From: Rhizobiales bacterium YIM 77505
GTDB lineage: Bacteria; Pseudomonadota; Alphaproteobacteria; Rhizobiales; Beijerinckiaceae
Reading direction: 5' to 3'
DNA length: 64,000 bases
NCBI GenBank assembly: GCA_000745135.1
Contig: JQNH01000001.1
Coordinates: forward strand, 4,015,501-4,079,500
The position numbers and the translations under genes are program-made. The notes beneath the pieces are model-generated. The model was not told the DNA's origin, did no database searches, and saw only the letters and a list, made by a program, of their open reading frames with translations. Shown piece by piece: positions 1 to 9,391 of the stretch (within the stretch, counting starts at the first letter, position 1; the number at the start of each line of letters is the position of its first letter).

Positions 1-753
1 CGCCTTGCGGCCGGTGAGCTTTTTGCGCGCGGCGGCGACGAGGGCCGCGCAGGCGGCGGAGCCGCAGGCCTTCGTGAGGCCGGCGCCGCGCTCCCACACC
101 CGCAGCACGATATGGTCCGACGCCGTCACCTGGGCGAGCGAGATATTGGCCCGTTCGGGAAAGAGCGGGTGGTGTTCGAGCATCGGCCCGAAGCGGGCAA
201 GATCATAGGACTCGACGTCATCCACCCAGAAGATGGCGTGGGGATTGCCCATGTTGACCACCGAAGGCGAGTGCAGGACGGGAGCGTCGATCGGCCCGAT
301 CTGCAGCTCGATGGCGCGGGTATCCTGGAAAGGGTCTCGCAAGGGAATGTCGTCCCAGTTGAGCCGCGGTCGACCCATGTCGACGGTGAACTCCCGCTCA
401 CCGATCCGCCGGCACGGCAGGAGCCCGGCCCGCGTCTCGAGGAGGAGATCCGGACCGCTCGCGCGGCCCATCGCATGATCCTCCATCAACGCCCAGGCGA
501 CGCAGCGCGTGCCATTGCCGCACGCGCCTGATTCCGATCCGTCCGTGTTGTAGATGCGAAGATAGGCGTCCGTCCCGGGCGTTTCCGGGTCGTGGATCAC
601 CATGAGCTGGTCGAAGCGCGACGGGGGATCGGCGGCCATGGCGCGCGCTTCCCTTGGCTGCACGCGGACCGTCGTGCCGCGAAGATCGAGCACGACGATC
701 TCGTTGCCAAGACCGTTCATCTTCAGAAAGCGACGGTGGGCGAGGGGGCTCAT
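1..753 (-). CDS. dapF: Diaminopimelate epimerase, 3' end beyond the window
   Basis: Converts LL- to meso-diaminopimelate for lysine and peptidoglycan synthesis in the cytoplasm. The reverse strand from an ATG at 753 reads [20 protein letters not shown], the usual DapF opening. Both catalytic cysteine motifs are visible: [13 protein letters not shown], about 80 residues in, and [11 protein letters not shown] close to the left edge. About 251 codons lie in the window and the C-terminus is cut off. It diverges from the gene starting near 922 across a gap of about 170 bp. Identification is firm from the two active-site motifs. Confidence 0.95.
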   Translation of the reverse strand, partial: MSPLAHRRFLKMNGLGNEIVVLDLRGTTVRVQPREARAMAADPPSRFDQLMVIHDPETPGTDAYLRIYNTDGSESGACGNGTRCVAWALMEDHAMGRASGPDLLLETRAGLLPCRRIGEREFTVDMGRPRLNWDDIPLRDPFQDTRAIELQIGPIDAPVLHSPSVVNMGNPHAIFWVDDVESYDLARFGPMLEHHPLFPERANISLAQVTASDHIVLRVWERGAGLTKACGSAACAALVAAARKKLTGRKA

Positions 754-921
754 GGACGGATCACAGGGTTTGCGGCCTATATGGGCCAAAACCGAGCCGT
801 CTGCGAGTCTCGGCCAATCGGCCCGCCTCGCGGCCGACACGAAAGAGCCGTATCTTCGAACGAACAGCCGAATGCCTGATTCGGCGGTCGTGCAAGCCGG
901 ATGATGACAGGAACACGAAAG

Positions 922-1596
922 ATGGCTGCGGGACGATTGCTGCGATCGAGCCTCCCCCTCGCAGTGCTTGCGCTCACCGCGGCCCTCCTCGGGGAGGCGC
1001 TGTCGCAAGGTGCTCCCGCGGCTCCTCCGGCAGCGCCGGAAACGCCTTCAGGCCCGCCGCCGCAGGCGGCTCCGGCGGCGCCGGCTTCACCAGCACGACC
1101 GACGCTGGTGCCGGAGCCCGGCGATCCGGGCGATGTGGGCGAGGTCACGCTTCCCGAGAAACCGGCCGTGATGGTGTCGGGAACGAGCACGGCGGATGCG
1201 GGCTTTGCCGCCATCCGGAGTGCGATCAAGCGCCTGGAAGAGGCATTGGTCAGGGCTGGCCTAGCGCCGGCCGGGCGGCCGCTGGTGATCTATCAGCAGT
1301 TCAACGACGACAACAGCTTCACCTACGATGCGTTGATCCCGGTGGAACGGCTTCCCGAGCCGCGGCCGGCGCTCGGCCCCGACATCCGCTTCGGCAGGAC
1401 TCCCTCCGGACGGGCGCTCCGCTTCGTGCACAAGGGACCTTACGACGAGGTGGACTCCACCTACGACATGATCGAGGTCTATCTTGACGCGAAGAACATC
1501 CTCGTGAAGGACCCGATCATCGAGGAGTTCGTGACCGACCCCAAGGACGGGGCGGATCCGGAGCTCGAGCTCAACATCTTCGTGCAGCCACGATAG
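922..1596 (+). CDS. Secreted protein with GyrI/AraC-effector-like domain
   Basis: An N-terminal signal peptide ([16 protein letters not shown]) is followed by a Pro/Ala-rich linker of about 45 residues and then a domain resembling the GyrI-like small-molecule-binding fold (motifs [32 protein letters not shown] near the end). This fold usually sits in cytoplasmic regulators; here it would be exported. I chose ATG 922 because AGGA lies about 9 bases upstream; an ATG at 901 would add seven residues. No operon partner is evident. The ligand is unknown and the function unassigned. Confidence 0.75.
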   Translation: MAAGRLLRSSLPLAVLALTAALLGEALSQGAPAAPPAAPETPSGPPPQAAPAAPASPARPTLVPEPGDPGDVGEVTLPEKPAVMVSGTSTADAGFAAIRSAIKRLEEALVRAGLAPAGRPLVIYQQFNDDNSFTYDALIPVERLPEPRPALGPDIRFGRTPSGRALRFVHKGPYDEVDSTYDMIEVYLDAKNILVKDPIIEEFVTDPKDGADPELELNIFVQPR

Positions 1597-1600
1597 CGGC

Positions 1601-1882
1601 TTACATGTAAAGCGCCATCACGACGGCGATCAGGGCAAAGGCGGCCACCACCGGCAGGCCGAGACGCAGAGCATAGGCGCTCAAGGGCTTGTCGCGGCCC
1701 TGGCCGAAGAGGGCGTTCTCCACGGCCTCCTGCCCCGTGGCGGGGAGGGCCCCGGTCGGCGCACCCGTGCCAGCGCGTCGGCGGCTGGACTGCAGATTGC
1801 CCCAGGCGAGAATTGCGCCGAGCAGAATCGTGCCGCCGACCACCGTGATCACGGCCCACATCAATCCGCTAAAGTCCATCAT
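1601..1882 (-). CDS. Small two-helix membrane protein, unknown function
   Basis: A 93-residue protein with a hydrophobic segment near the N-terminus (about residues 8-27), a hydrophilic Gly/Ala/Arg-rich middle and a second hydrophobic segment at the C-terminus ending ALIAVVMALYM. Two ATGs lie in tandem (1882 and 1879), with GAGAGA upstream on the minus strand. It ends only 4 bp from the 3' end of the convergent GyrI-like gene. I do not recognise the family; it is probably an inner-membrane protein. Confidence 0.6.
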   Translation of the reverse strand: MMDFSGLMWAVITVVGGTILLGAILAWGNLQSSRRRAGTGAPTGALPATGQEAVENALFGQGRDKPLSAYALRLGLPVVAAFALIAVVMALYM

Positions 1883-1995
1883 GGCCGATCTCTCGTTCTT
1901 GTGAGCGGCGCCGTCGAGGCTCCGCTGCTCGGGAGGTTAACCATTGCCCGTTGAGGCGGTTCCTCGGCGAGGAGCCGGCATCCGAGGGCGATTTC

Positions 1996-2024
1996 TTGAC
2001 ATCGCCCTTGCGCGAGCCTAGGTG
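1996..2024 (+). promoter_or_regulatory. Candidate sigma-70 type promoter upstream of ffh cluster
   Basis: A perfect TTGACA (1996-2001) is followed after 17 bp by TAGGTG (2019-2024), a weak -10. It lies in the otherwise empty 1883-2292 stretch. That stretch also contains a palindromic, repeat-like segment near 2150-2280 (CCCTCCTTCGCC... then GCGAGGGGAAGG...). No gene is credible in the stretch. Confidence 0.3.
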
Positions 2025-2292
2025 ACCTTCCGAAAATCGACAGGTGCGAGCTTCTGAGCCGCCGACCGGTCGGGCGCTCTTGACGGACGCCGGCCGGAGG
2101 TCAACGCCCGACAGCGCGGATGCGCCCTCGGGCGTGTTTGGCGTTTGGGTTCGCCCTCCTTCGCCGCGAGGGGAAGGCTGACGAAGGGAGGCGGCGCCAG
2201 CCTTTCAGAAGGCAGCGCCTCCACCCCGCTCTGGTCGCAGTTTCGTGCGGCTTGGCCCTTCCCTCGCGGGAGGGATGCGGAAGGAGAGAGAC

Positions 2293-2505
2293 ATGGCCGC
2301 CGCGCCGTTGCGGATCGAGGATGCGGTCAACACGACTTGCCCCTGGTCGGGTAAGCCGATCGCGGCTGACTCGCTCATGCTCTACCGCGGCACCGTGGTC
2401 GGGTTCTGCAATCCGGACTGCCGGGACAAGTTCGAGAAGGCGGTCCGCCACTTCGAGGACGCGCTGAAGGCGCGGCGGGCCGATCGGGCCCAGAACAGTG
2501 AATAG
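2293..2505 (+). CDS. Small YHS/TRASH-like cysteine protein upstream of ffh
   Basis: A 70-residue protein. It carries CPWSGKPI near residue 16 and GFCNPDCRDKF near residue 38, a Cys arrangement typical of small metal-binding YHS/TRASH-like domains, then a basic C-terminal helix. ATG 2293 has an excellent ribosome site (AAGGAGAGAG) just before it; an in-frame upstream extension would run through repeat DNA and is unlikely. It ends 3 bp before ffh and is presumably co-transcribed. Homologues are sometimes labelled glutathione S-transferase, which the sequence does not support. Confidence 0.75.
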   Translation: MAAAPLRIEDAVNTTCPWSGKPIAADSLMLYRGTVVGFCNPDCRDKFEKAVRHFEDALKARRADRAQNSE

Positions 2506-2508
2506 GCG

Positions 2509-4083
2509 ATGTTCGAAGGTCTTTCCGAGAAACTCTCTGGCATCCTCGACAAGCTCACGCGCCGCGGCGCGCTGACCGAGGAGGATGTCAATGCCGCGCT
2601 GCGCGAGGTGCGGCGCGCGCTCTTGGAGGCGGATGTCGCCTTGGAGGTGGTGCGCTCCTTCACCGACAAGGTGCGCGCGAGGGCTGTCGGGGCCGAGGTC
2701 GTCAAGTCGGTGACGCCCGGCCAGATGGTCGTGAAGATCGTGCACGACCAGCTCGTCACGATGTTGGGTTCGCAGGCCGAGCCCATCGATCTCAACGCCG
2801 TGCCGCCCGTGCCGATCCTGATGGTGGGGCTTCAGGGTTCGGGCAAGACCACGACTACGGCCAAGATCGCCAAGCGCCTCACCGACCGCGACGGCCGCCG
2901 GGTGCTGATGGCGTCGCTTGATACCCGCCGCCCGGCGGCGATGGAACAGCTCGCGGTGCTCGGGCGCCAGGTCGGCGTCGAGACGCTGCCGATCATGCCG
3001 GGCCAGTCCGCGGTCCAGATCGCCCGGCGCGCCCTCGAGGCGGCGCGGCTTGGCGGCTACGACGTGGTGATGCTCGACACGGCGGGCCGCGTCACCGTCG
3101 ACGAGGCTCTCATGGCCGAGGCGGCGGAGGTCAAGGCCGCCACGAACCCGCATGAGGTGCTCCTCGTCGCCGATGCGCTCACCGGCCAGGATGCCGTCAA
3201 CACCGCCCGCGCCTTCGATTCCCGCCTCGGCGTCACCGGCATCGTGCTCACCCGCATGGATGGCGACGCCCGCGGCGGCGCTGCGCTCTCCATGCGCGCC
3301 GTCACCGGCAAGCCCATCAAGCTCATCGGCACGGGCGAGAAGGTCGACGCCCTGGAGGAATTCCACCCGGAGCGGGTCGCCAACCGCATCCTCGGCATGG
3401 GCGACATCGTCTCACTCGTCGAGCGCGCGGCGCAGTCGATTGACGCCGAGCAGGCCCAGCGCATGGCCGAGAGGATGCGCAAGGGCAAGTTCGACCTCAA
3501 TGATCTGCGCGAGCAGCTTGCCCAGATGGAGAAGATCGGCGGCATGGGCGGCATCCTCGGCATGCTCCCCGGCGCTGCCAAGATGAAGGCGCAGATCGAA
3601 CAGGCAGGCCTCAACGACAAGCTGATCCGCCGTCAGCGCGCCATCATCGACTCGATGACCCCGGAGGAGCGCCGCAACCCGGACATCCTGAAAGCCTCGC
3701 GCAAGAAGCGCATCGCGGCAGGCTCCGGCACCAAGGTCGAGGAGGTCAACAAGCTCCTCAAGATGCATCGCCAGATGGCCGACGTCATGAAGATGATGGG
3801 CGGCGGGAAGGCCAAAGGCGTCGCCGGCGCCCTCGGCAACATGCTCGGCCTCGGCGGCGGCATGCCCCAGCCGACTCCGGAAATGATCGCCGAGATGCAG
3901 AAGAAGATGGGCGGACAGCTTCCGCCCATGCCGCCCGGAGTGGGCGGAGGCGGCCTGCCGCCCCTGCCACCGGGCCTCGGCGCGCCCGGCAAGGGTCCGG
4001 CGCTTCCGGGCGGTCTTCCTGGCCTTGGCGGCCCGAAGCTGCCGGGCCTCGGCGGCTTCCCGTTCGGGGGCAAGAAGAAGTGA
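2509..4083 (+). CDS. ffh: Signal recognition particle protein Ffh
   Basis: SRP54-type GTPase that binds signal sequences and 4.5S RNA and delivers ribosomes to FtsY. The N domain covers about residues 1-90. The G domain starts with GLQGSGKTTTTAK at about 107 and has DTRRPAA and DTAGR downstream. The Met-rich M domain lies at about 300-435 (KMKAQIEQAG, RRNPDIL, GSGTKVEEVNKLLK). At 524 residues it is longer than usual (about 450), because of a low-complexity Met/Pro/Gly tail that ends in KKK. Confidence 0.98.
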   Translation: MFEGLSEKLSGILDKLTRRGALTEEDVNAALREVRRALLEADVALEVVRSFTDKVRARAVGAEVVKSVTPGQMVVKIVHDQLVTMLGSQAEPIDLNAVPPVPILMVGLQGSGKTTTTAKIAKRLTDRDGRRVLMASLDTRRPAAMEQLAVLGRQVGVETLPIMPGQSAVQIARRALEAARLGGYDVVMLDTAGRVTVDEALMAEAAEVKAATNPHEVLLVADALTGQDAVNTARAFDSRLGVTGIVLTRMDGDARGGAALSMRAVTGKPIKLIGTGEKVDALEEFHPERVANRILGMGDIVSLVERAAQSIDAEQAQRMAERMRKGKFDLNDLREQLAQMEKIGGMGGILGMLPGAAKMKAQIEQAGLNDKLIRRQRAIIDSMTPEERRNPDILKASRKKRIAAGSGTKVEEVNKLLKMHRQMADVMKMMGGGKAKGVAGALGNMLGLGGGMPQPTPEMIAEMQKKMGGQLPPMPPGVGGGGLPPLPPGLGAPGKGPALPGGLPGLGGPKLPGLGGFPFGGKKK

Positions 4084-4093
4084 CGCGCTCGCG

Positions 4094-4187
4094 CGTCATC
4101 CCGGACGTTGCGAAGCAACGATCCGGGATCGCGTGACGACAGAACGATCCCGGCTCTGCGCGCTTCGCGCTCCGGCCGGGATGACGA
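4094..4187 (+). repeat. Palindromic intergenic repeat, family 1
   Basis: It starts CGTCATCCCGGACG and ends GCCGGGATGACGA, with internal GATCCGGGATCGC and CGATCCCGGC, so the unit can fold on itself. The same blocks recur at 16383-16503 inside the start of soxD, which shows a dispersed family. It fills the gap between ffh and rpsP. Confidence 0.75.
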
Positions 4188-4221
4188 GTAACGATCGGAC
4201 ATACGCAAAGGAGAAACGTCG

Positions 4222-4581
4222 ATGTCCTTGAAGATCCGTCTCGCCCGCGGTGGGGCCAAGAAGCGCGCCTATTACCGCATCGTGGTGGCCGACTCGCGCG
4301 CCCCTCGCGATGGGCGCTTCATCGAGAAGGTCGGCACCTACGACCCGCTCAAGAAGAAGGACGACCCGACCCGGGTCACGCTCGAGATCGAGAAGATCCA
4401 GGCTTGGCTCAAGAAGGGCGCCCAGCCGACGGACCGCGTCCTGCGCTTCCTCGATGCCGCCGGGCTCATGAAGCGTCCGCCGCGCAACAACCCGAAGAAG
4501 GGCGAGCCGGGCAAGAAGGCGCAGGAGCGTGCGGCGGCCCGCGCCGCAGCCGCTGGCCAAGGCGAGGGCGCGCCGGCGTAA
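4222..4581 (+). CDS. rpsP: 30S ribosomal protein S16
   Basis: Begins [20 protein letters not shown], the hallmark of S16, followed by [20 protein letters not shown]. It has 119 residues including an Ala/Arg/Lys-rich alphaproteobacterial tail. The ribosome site AAAGGAG lies about 8 bases before the ATG. It is the first gene of the rpsP-rimM-GNAT-trmD group. Confidence 0.98.
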   Translation: MSLKIRLARGGAKKRAYYRIVVADSRAPRDGRFIEKVGTYDPLKKKDDPTRVTLEIEKIQAWLKKGAQPTDRVLRFLDAAGLMKRPPRNNPKKGEPGKKAQERAAARAAAAGQGEGAPA

Positions 4582-4587
4582 GCCCCT

Positions 4588-5322
4588 GTGACGAAGCAGG
4601 CAGGACGCGCTTTCCCCTCCTCCCTTGTGGGGGAGGAGCGGGAGAGGGGCCGGAAAAGGCGGGCCTCGGCCCGGGAGGCGAAGCCGAGCTGCGGCCACGA
4701 GGCATCCTCCTCTTCATCGGCGCCCTCCGCCCCGGGCGCCCCCTCTCCAACTCTCCCCCACCCAGGGGGAGAGAACAGGGCGGCGCTCCCTGACGACCTC
4801 ATCCTCCTTGGGGAGTTCGGCCGGGCGCAGGGGCTCAAGGGCGAGGTGCGGCTGAAGTCGTTCACGGCGGAACCGGCAGCGATTGCCCGTTATGGTCCGC
4901 TGTTGAGCGATGATGGGCGGCGGTTCGTCATCACCAAAGTGCGGCCGGCCGGAGGCTCGCCGGACATGCTCGTCGCGACGCTGGAGGGCGTGAGGGATCG
5001 CACCGCTGCCGAGGCGCTCAACCGCACCCGGCTCTATGTGCGGCGCGAGCAGCTTCCTTCCCTCGAGGGCGAGGACGAGTTCTTCGCCGCGGACCTCGTC
5101 GGTCTTGCAGCCGTCACTGCCGACGGCGAAGCCGTCGGCACGATCGTGGCGGTGCCGAATTATGGCGGCGGCGATCTCCTTGAGATCGCACCCCGGAGCG
5201 GCGGGCCGACAGCGCTTCTGCCCTTCACGAAAGCCTTCGTCCCGAGGGTTGATCTGGCAGCACAGCGTGTCGTCGTCGATCCACCGGGCGATTTCTTCGG
5301 GAGGGACGATGAACAGCGCTGA
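4588..5322 (+). CDS. rimM: Ribosome maturation factor RimM with repeat-encoded N-terminal extension
   Basis: Assists 30S maturation and binds S19. The conserved protein begins at about residue 70 (LILLGEFGRAQGLKGEV) and continues through the PRC-barrel region (FFAADLVG, GEAVGTIVAVPNYGGGDLLE) to LLPFTKAFVP, giving the normal core of about 175 residues. No ATG, GTG or TTG occurs in frame between the core and the repeat upstream. The only usable starts are GTG 4588 (just after the rpsP stop) and GTG 4627, inside the repeat. The product would therefore carry a 55-70 residue low-complexity Ser/Arg/Pro-rich extension. An unusual start codon near 4790 cannot be ruled out. Confidence 0.9.
   Translation: MTKQAGRAFPSSLVGEERERGRKRRASAREAKPSCGHEASSSSSAPSAPGAPSPTLPHPGGENRAALPDDLILLGEFGRAQGLKGEVRLKSFTAEPAAIARYGPLLSDDGRRFVITKVRPAGGSPDMLVATLEGVRDRTAAEALNRTRLYVRREQLPSLEGEDEFFAADLVGLAAVTADGEAVGTIVAVPNYGGGDLLEIAPRSGGPTALLPFTKAFVPRVDLAAQRVVVDPPGDFFGRDDEQR
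4613..4774 (+). repeat. Palindromic C-rich/G-rich repeat, family 2, within rimM 5' end
   Basis: Two opposed hairpin arms: CCCCTCCTCCCTTGTGGGGG near 4613 and CCCTCTCCAACTCTCCCCCA near 4741. Similar paired arms occur at 34061-34211 and 58101-58270. This copy lies in the open frame that leads into RimM. Confidence 0.65.
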
Positions 5323-5767
5323 GCGGAGGATCCGGCCGGCAAGACGCGACGACCTTCCTGCCATCCTCCGCCTTCTCGCCGACGACGAACTTGGCCGCGA
5401 CCGCGAAAGGGGCCTCGAGCCCGCGGTGGAGGCGGCGTTCGTCGAGATCGAGCAGGATCCCAACAACACCGTCTACGTGCTCGATGACGGCGGCGAGGTG
5501 GTCGGCTGCGCGCAGCTCACCCTCGTCCCCGGCCTCTCGCGGGGCGGGGCGAAGCGCGCCTTGATCGAGGCGGTGCGCGTGGCTTCCTGCCGTCGGGGCC
5601 AAGGGCTTGGGCGTTGGTTCTTCCAGGAGCTTATCGCGATTGCACGGCACCAGGGTTGCCGCCTCGTGCAGTTGACGAGCGACAAGCGCCGTCCGGAGGC
5701 CCATCGCTTCTACGCCTCGCTTGGCTTCGTCGCGAGCCACGAAGGCTTTAAGCTTTGGCTCGAATGA
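5309..5767 (+). CDS. GNAT family N-acetyltransferase
   Basis: A 152-residue acetyl-CoA-dependent acyltransferase. It starts [20 protein letters not shown]; the acetyl-CoA motif is [13 protein letters not shown] (about residues 92-104), followed by [24 protein letters not shown], a typical C-terminal half. ATG 5309 overlaps the end of rimM by 14 bp and has GGGAGGGA in front; the stop overlaps the trmD start as ATGA. It is therefore translationally coupled inside the ribosome-maturation operon. The substrate is unknown; acetylation of a ribosomal protein or a small molecule are both open. Confidence 0.88.
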   Translation: MNSAERRIRPARRDDLPAILRLLADDELGRDRERGLEPAVEAAFVEIEQDPNNTVYVLDDGGEVVGCAQLTLVPGLSRGGAKRALIEAVRVASCRRGQGLGRWFFQELIAIARHQGCRLVQLTSDKRRPEAHRFYASLGFVASHEGFKLWLE

Positions 5768-6462
5768 CGGAAGCTCATTTCAAGGCGACGGTCCTGACCC
5801 TCTACCCCGAGATGTTCCCGGGGCCCTTGGGCGTATCGCTGGCGGGCGACGCCTTGGCGCGCGGCCTGTGGGCGCTGGAAACCCGGAACATCCGCGACCA
5901 TGGGATCGGCCGCCACCGGGCCGTGGACGACACGCCGGCGGGCGGCGGGCCCGGCATGGTGCTGCGCTGCGACGTCATCGCCGCTGCCCTCGACGCAGCC
6001 GTCGCGCCGGATGATCCGCGTCCGCGGCTGCTCATGAGCCCGCGAGGGCACCCCTTGACGCAAGCCCGTGTGCGTTCGCTTGCTTCGGGCCCCGGGGTCA
6101 TTGTCCTGTGCGGGCGGTTCGAGGGAGTGGACGAGCGGGTGATTGCTGGCCGTAGCCTCCAAGAGGTCTCGATCGGCGACTACGTCCTTTCCGGCGGCGA
6201 GATTCCCGCCATGGTCCTTCTCGACGCTTGCGTGCGGCTTCTGCCGGGCGTCATGGGCAAGGATGCGTCCGGGGCCGAGGAAAGCTTCGAGGGCGGCCTG
6301 CTCGAATACCCCCATTTTACGCGGCCGCGCGAATGGGAGGGCCGCGCCATTCCCGATGTCCTCCTCTCGGGAGACCACGGCGCCATCGCCCGCTGGCGGC
6401 GGGCCGAGGCGGAACGCATCACGCGGGAGCGGCGGCCGGACTTGCTGGCATTCTCCTCGTAA
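5764..6462 (+). CDS. trmD: tRNA (guanine-N1)-methyltransferase TrmD
   Basis: Methylates G37 of tRNAs using S-adenosylmethionine through a trefoil-knot fold. Visible motifs are [12 protein letters not shown] at the N-terminus, [12 protein letters not shown], the knot [11 protein letters not shown] and [11 protein letters not shown], then [10 protein letters not shown]. The start at ATG 5764 ([10 protein letters not shown]) overlaps the GNAT stop by 4 bp; a TTG at 5755 is in frame but less likely. 232 residues, normal length. Confidence 0.97.
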   Translation: MTEAHFKATVLTLYPEMFPGPLGVSLAGDALARGLWALETRNIRDHGIGRHRAVDDTPAGGGPGMVLRCDVIAAALDAAVAPDDPRPRLLMSPRGHPLTQARVRSLASGPGVIVLCGRFEGVDERVIAGRSLQEVSIGDYVLSGGEIPAMVLLDACVRLLPGVMGKDASGAEESFEGGLLEYPHFTRPREWEGRAIPDVLLSGDHGAIARWRRAEAERITRERRPDLLAFSS

Positions 6463-6561
6463 GGTCGCGTGCACGGCTTTCCATAAGACTTTTGCGGCCT
6501 GTTGAACCGGAAGCACGGCTATTGCGTTCACTTGACTGTCAGTCACGAGGGAATCCACGCC

Positions 6562-7191
6562 ATGCCTCGCATCGTCCTGGCGCTTGCCGGGCTGCTCTCG
6601 CTTGCGGCCTTCTTCCCGGTTCAGGCTTCGGCCAATCCCCTTTACTGGGGGGATTACTATCAGCAGTCGTCCAATCCGGCCTATTGGGTCGACCCCCTCA
6701 ATGGACAGCCGCCGGAATACTACGATGAGCAGTTCCGGCCGCAGGCGAGCCCGATTCCGCGGCAGCTCGTCGAGTTCGACCCGCGCTATCCGGCCGGCAT
6801 GATCGTCATCTCGACGAGCGAGCGGCGGCTCTACTACGTGACGCGGCGCGGCGAAGCGATCCAATATGCGGTCGGCGTCGGCCGGCCGGGATTCGAGTGG
6901 TCGGGAACGATGCGCATTACCCGCAAGCGCGAATGGCCCGACTGGCGTCCGCCGGCCGAGATGCTGCGCCGGCGCCCCGACCTGCCGCGCTACATGTCGG
7001 GCGGGCCGGACAACCCGCTCGGCGCCCGTGCCCTGTATCTGGGCAGCAGCCTCTACCGCATCCACGGCTCCAACGAGCCGGAGACCATCGGCCAAGCCGT
7101 GTCGTCGGGCTGCATCCGCATGACGAACGAGGACGTGATCGACCTCTACAACCGCGTCAAAGTCGGCACCCGCGTCACCGTCCTGCGCTGA
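6562..7191 (+). CDS. L,D-transpeptidase (YkuD family), exported
   Basis: Forms 3-3 peptidoglycan cross-links or attaches proteins to peptidoglycan in the periplasm. ATG 6562 gives a signal peptide (VLALAGLLSLAAFFPVQASA), then a Tyr/Asn/Gln-rich stretch, then the YkuD domain from about residue 75. The catalytic motif is complete: HGSNEP with His168 and SSGCIRM with Cys184. GAGGGA precedes the start. An in-frame TTG at 6502 would spoil the signal peptide. Confidence 0.93.
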   Translation: MPRIVLALAGLLSLAAFFPVQASANPLYWGDYYQQSSNPAYWVDPLNGQPPEYYDEQFRPQASPIPRQLVEFDPRYPAGMIVISTSERRLYYVTRRGEAIQYAVGVGRPGFEWSGTMRITRKREWPDWRPPAEMLRRRPDLPRYMSGGPDNPLGARALYLGSSLYRIHGSNEPETIGQAVSSGCIRMTNEDVIDLYNRVKVGTRVTVLR

Positions 7192-7205
7192 GCGCCGCTT
7201 CCGCC

Positions 7206-7229
7206 CACCTCTCCCCATGGGGAGAGGTG
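7206..7229. terminator. Perfect palindrome between convergent genes, likely bidirectional terminator
   Basis: CACCTCTCCCC pairs exactly with GGGGAGAGGTG around a central AT. It lies 14 bp after the L,D-transpeptidase stop and 10 bp from the argG stop on the other strand. There is no T-tract, so it may be a repeat-derived or Rho-assisted terminator. Confidence 0.5.
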
Positions 7230-7239
7230 AGCGGTGGGG

Positions 7240-8475
<1,236 letters not shown>

Positions 8476-8602
8476 CGGGGTCTCATCCATGGGCTGGGCT
8501 GTCGCCCAGCGGCGGGGTTGGGCCGCGACTTACCAGCCGAGACACAGGCGGCGCAACTGGCAGGACAACAGGGCGGGGCAGGTCCGCGATGGGCAAGCAG
8601 CC

Positions 8603-9361
8603 TCAAGGGATCGAGGGCGACTGCTCCAGGGCGAGTTTCAGGTCGAGCCTCTCGATGTCCCAGAAGACCGGCTCGAGCAAGGCGCGGCTGCGCAGTTCGA
8701 GCTCCGTGGCGTCGTCCGCCTGGGGTCGGGAAACCATCCGGTAGCTGACCCAGCCCGTCTCCTCGATGGCCCGCCTCACCATGGGGTCGAGCTCTGGGAT
8801 CTCGATCGCATGATAGAGGGGGTAGGGCGGGCGGGCGCCGACCGTTCTGACGGCCCCGACATCGTCCACGAGCACGATCTTGGCGTCCTGCCACATGGAG
8901 CGCCGCTTCTCCAGTTCGTCCGCGAACTGATCCCTCTCATCGGTCAGGAGCGCGATGACGGGCTGAATGCCGCGGGCGGCCGCCTCCTTGAAGAATCCGA
9001 ACTCTTCCGCCTGCTTGAAGAAGCGGCCATAGGCGCCGTGCCAGAGGTCCACGACTTTCGGCCGTCCATCCGCCTCCACCAGGGGGTCGAACAAATCCAT
9101 CTGTCCCCGGACCGAGGCGAGGTCGACGACGACGCTGCGCTCCGGAAACAGGGAGGCCAAGGTCGGTTCGAAGCAATTGGTGTCGAACAAGACCGGGTTG
9201 CGGGAGGTGCCGATCAGGAAATCGAGGAAGAGGCGCGCGACCAGCGTCTTGCCGACGCGCGGCTGCGGGGACGAGACCAGGTAGATGACGGTGCGCGCTC
9301 TTTTCTCCCCGCCTATGTCTCTCTCGTGGTCCTGCGCTCCAGGGGGTCCCTGTGCCACCAA
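8603..9361 (-). CDS. ParA/MinD-like P-loop protein lacking the signature lysine
   Basis: About 252 residues. The P-loop reads VSSPQPRVGKTLVARL near residue 30. Deviant Walker A proteins normally have KGGVGKT; here the first lysine and the glycines are replaced, while GKT is kept. Later segments (PVIALLTDERDQF, AKIVLVDDVGAVR) fit a Rossmann-type ATPase. No ATG is available; TTG 9361 has GAGGAGG about 9 bases upstream. It is 30 bp downstream of a second ParA-like gene on the same strand, almost certainly co-transcribed. Its role is unknown. Confidence 0.75.
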   Translation of the reverse strand: MVAQGPPGAQDHERDIGGEKRARTVIYLVSSPQPRVGKTLVARLFLDFLIGTSRNPVLFDTNCFEPTLASLFPERSVVVDLASVRGQMDLFDPLVEADGRPKVVDLWHGAYGRFFKQAEEFGFFKEAAARGIQPVIALLTDERDQFADELEKRRSMWQDAKIVLVDDVGAVRTVGARPPYPLYHAIEIPELDPMVRRAIEETGWVSYRMVSRPQADDATELELRSRALLEPVFWDIERLDLKLALEQSPSIP

Positions 9362-9391
9362 AGGGCAGCGCCTCCTCTCAGGGGCGAATGA

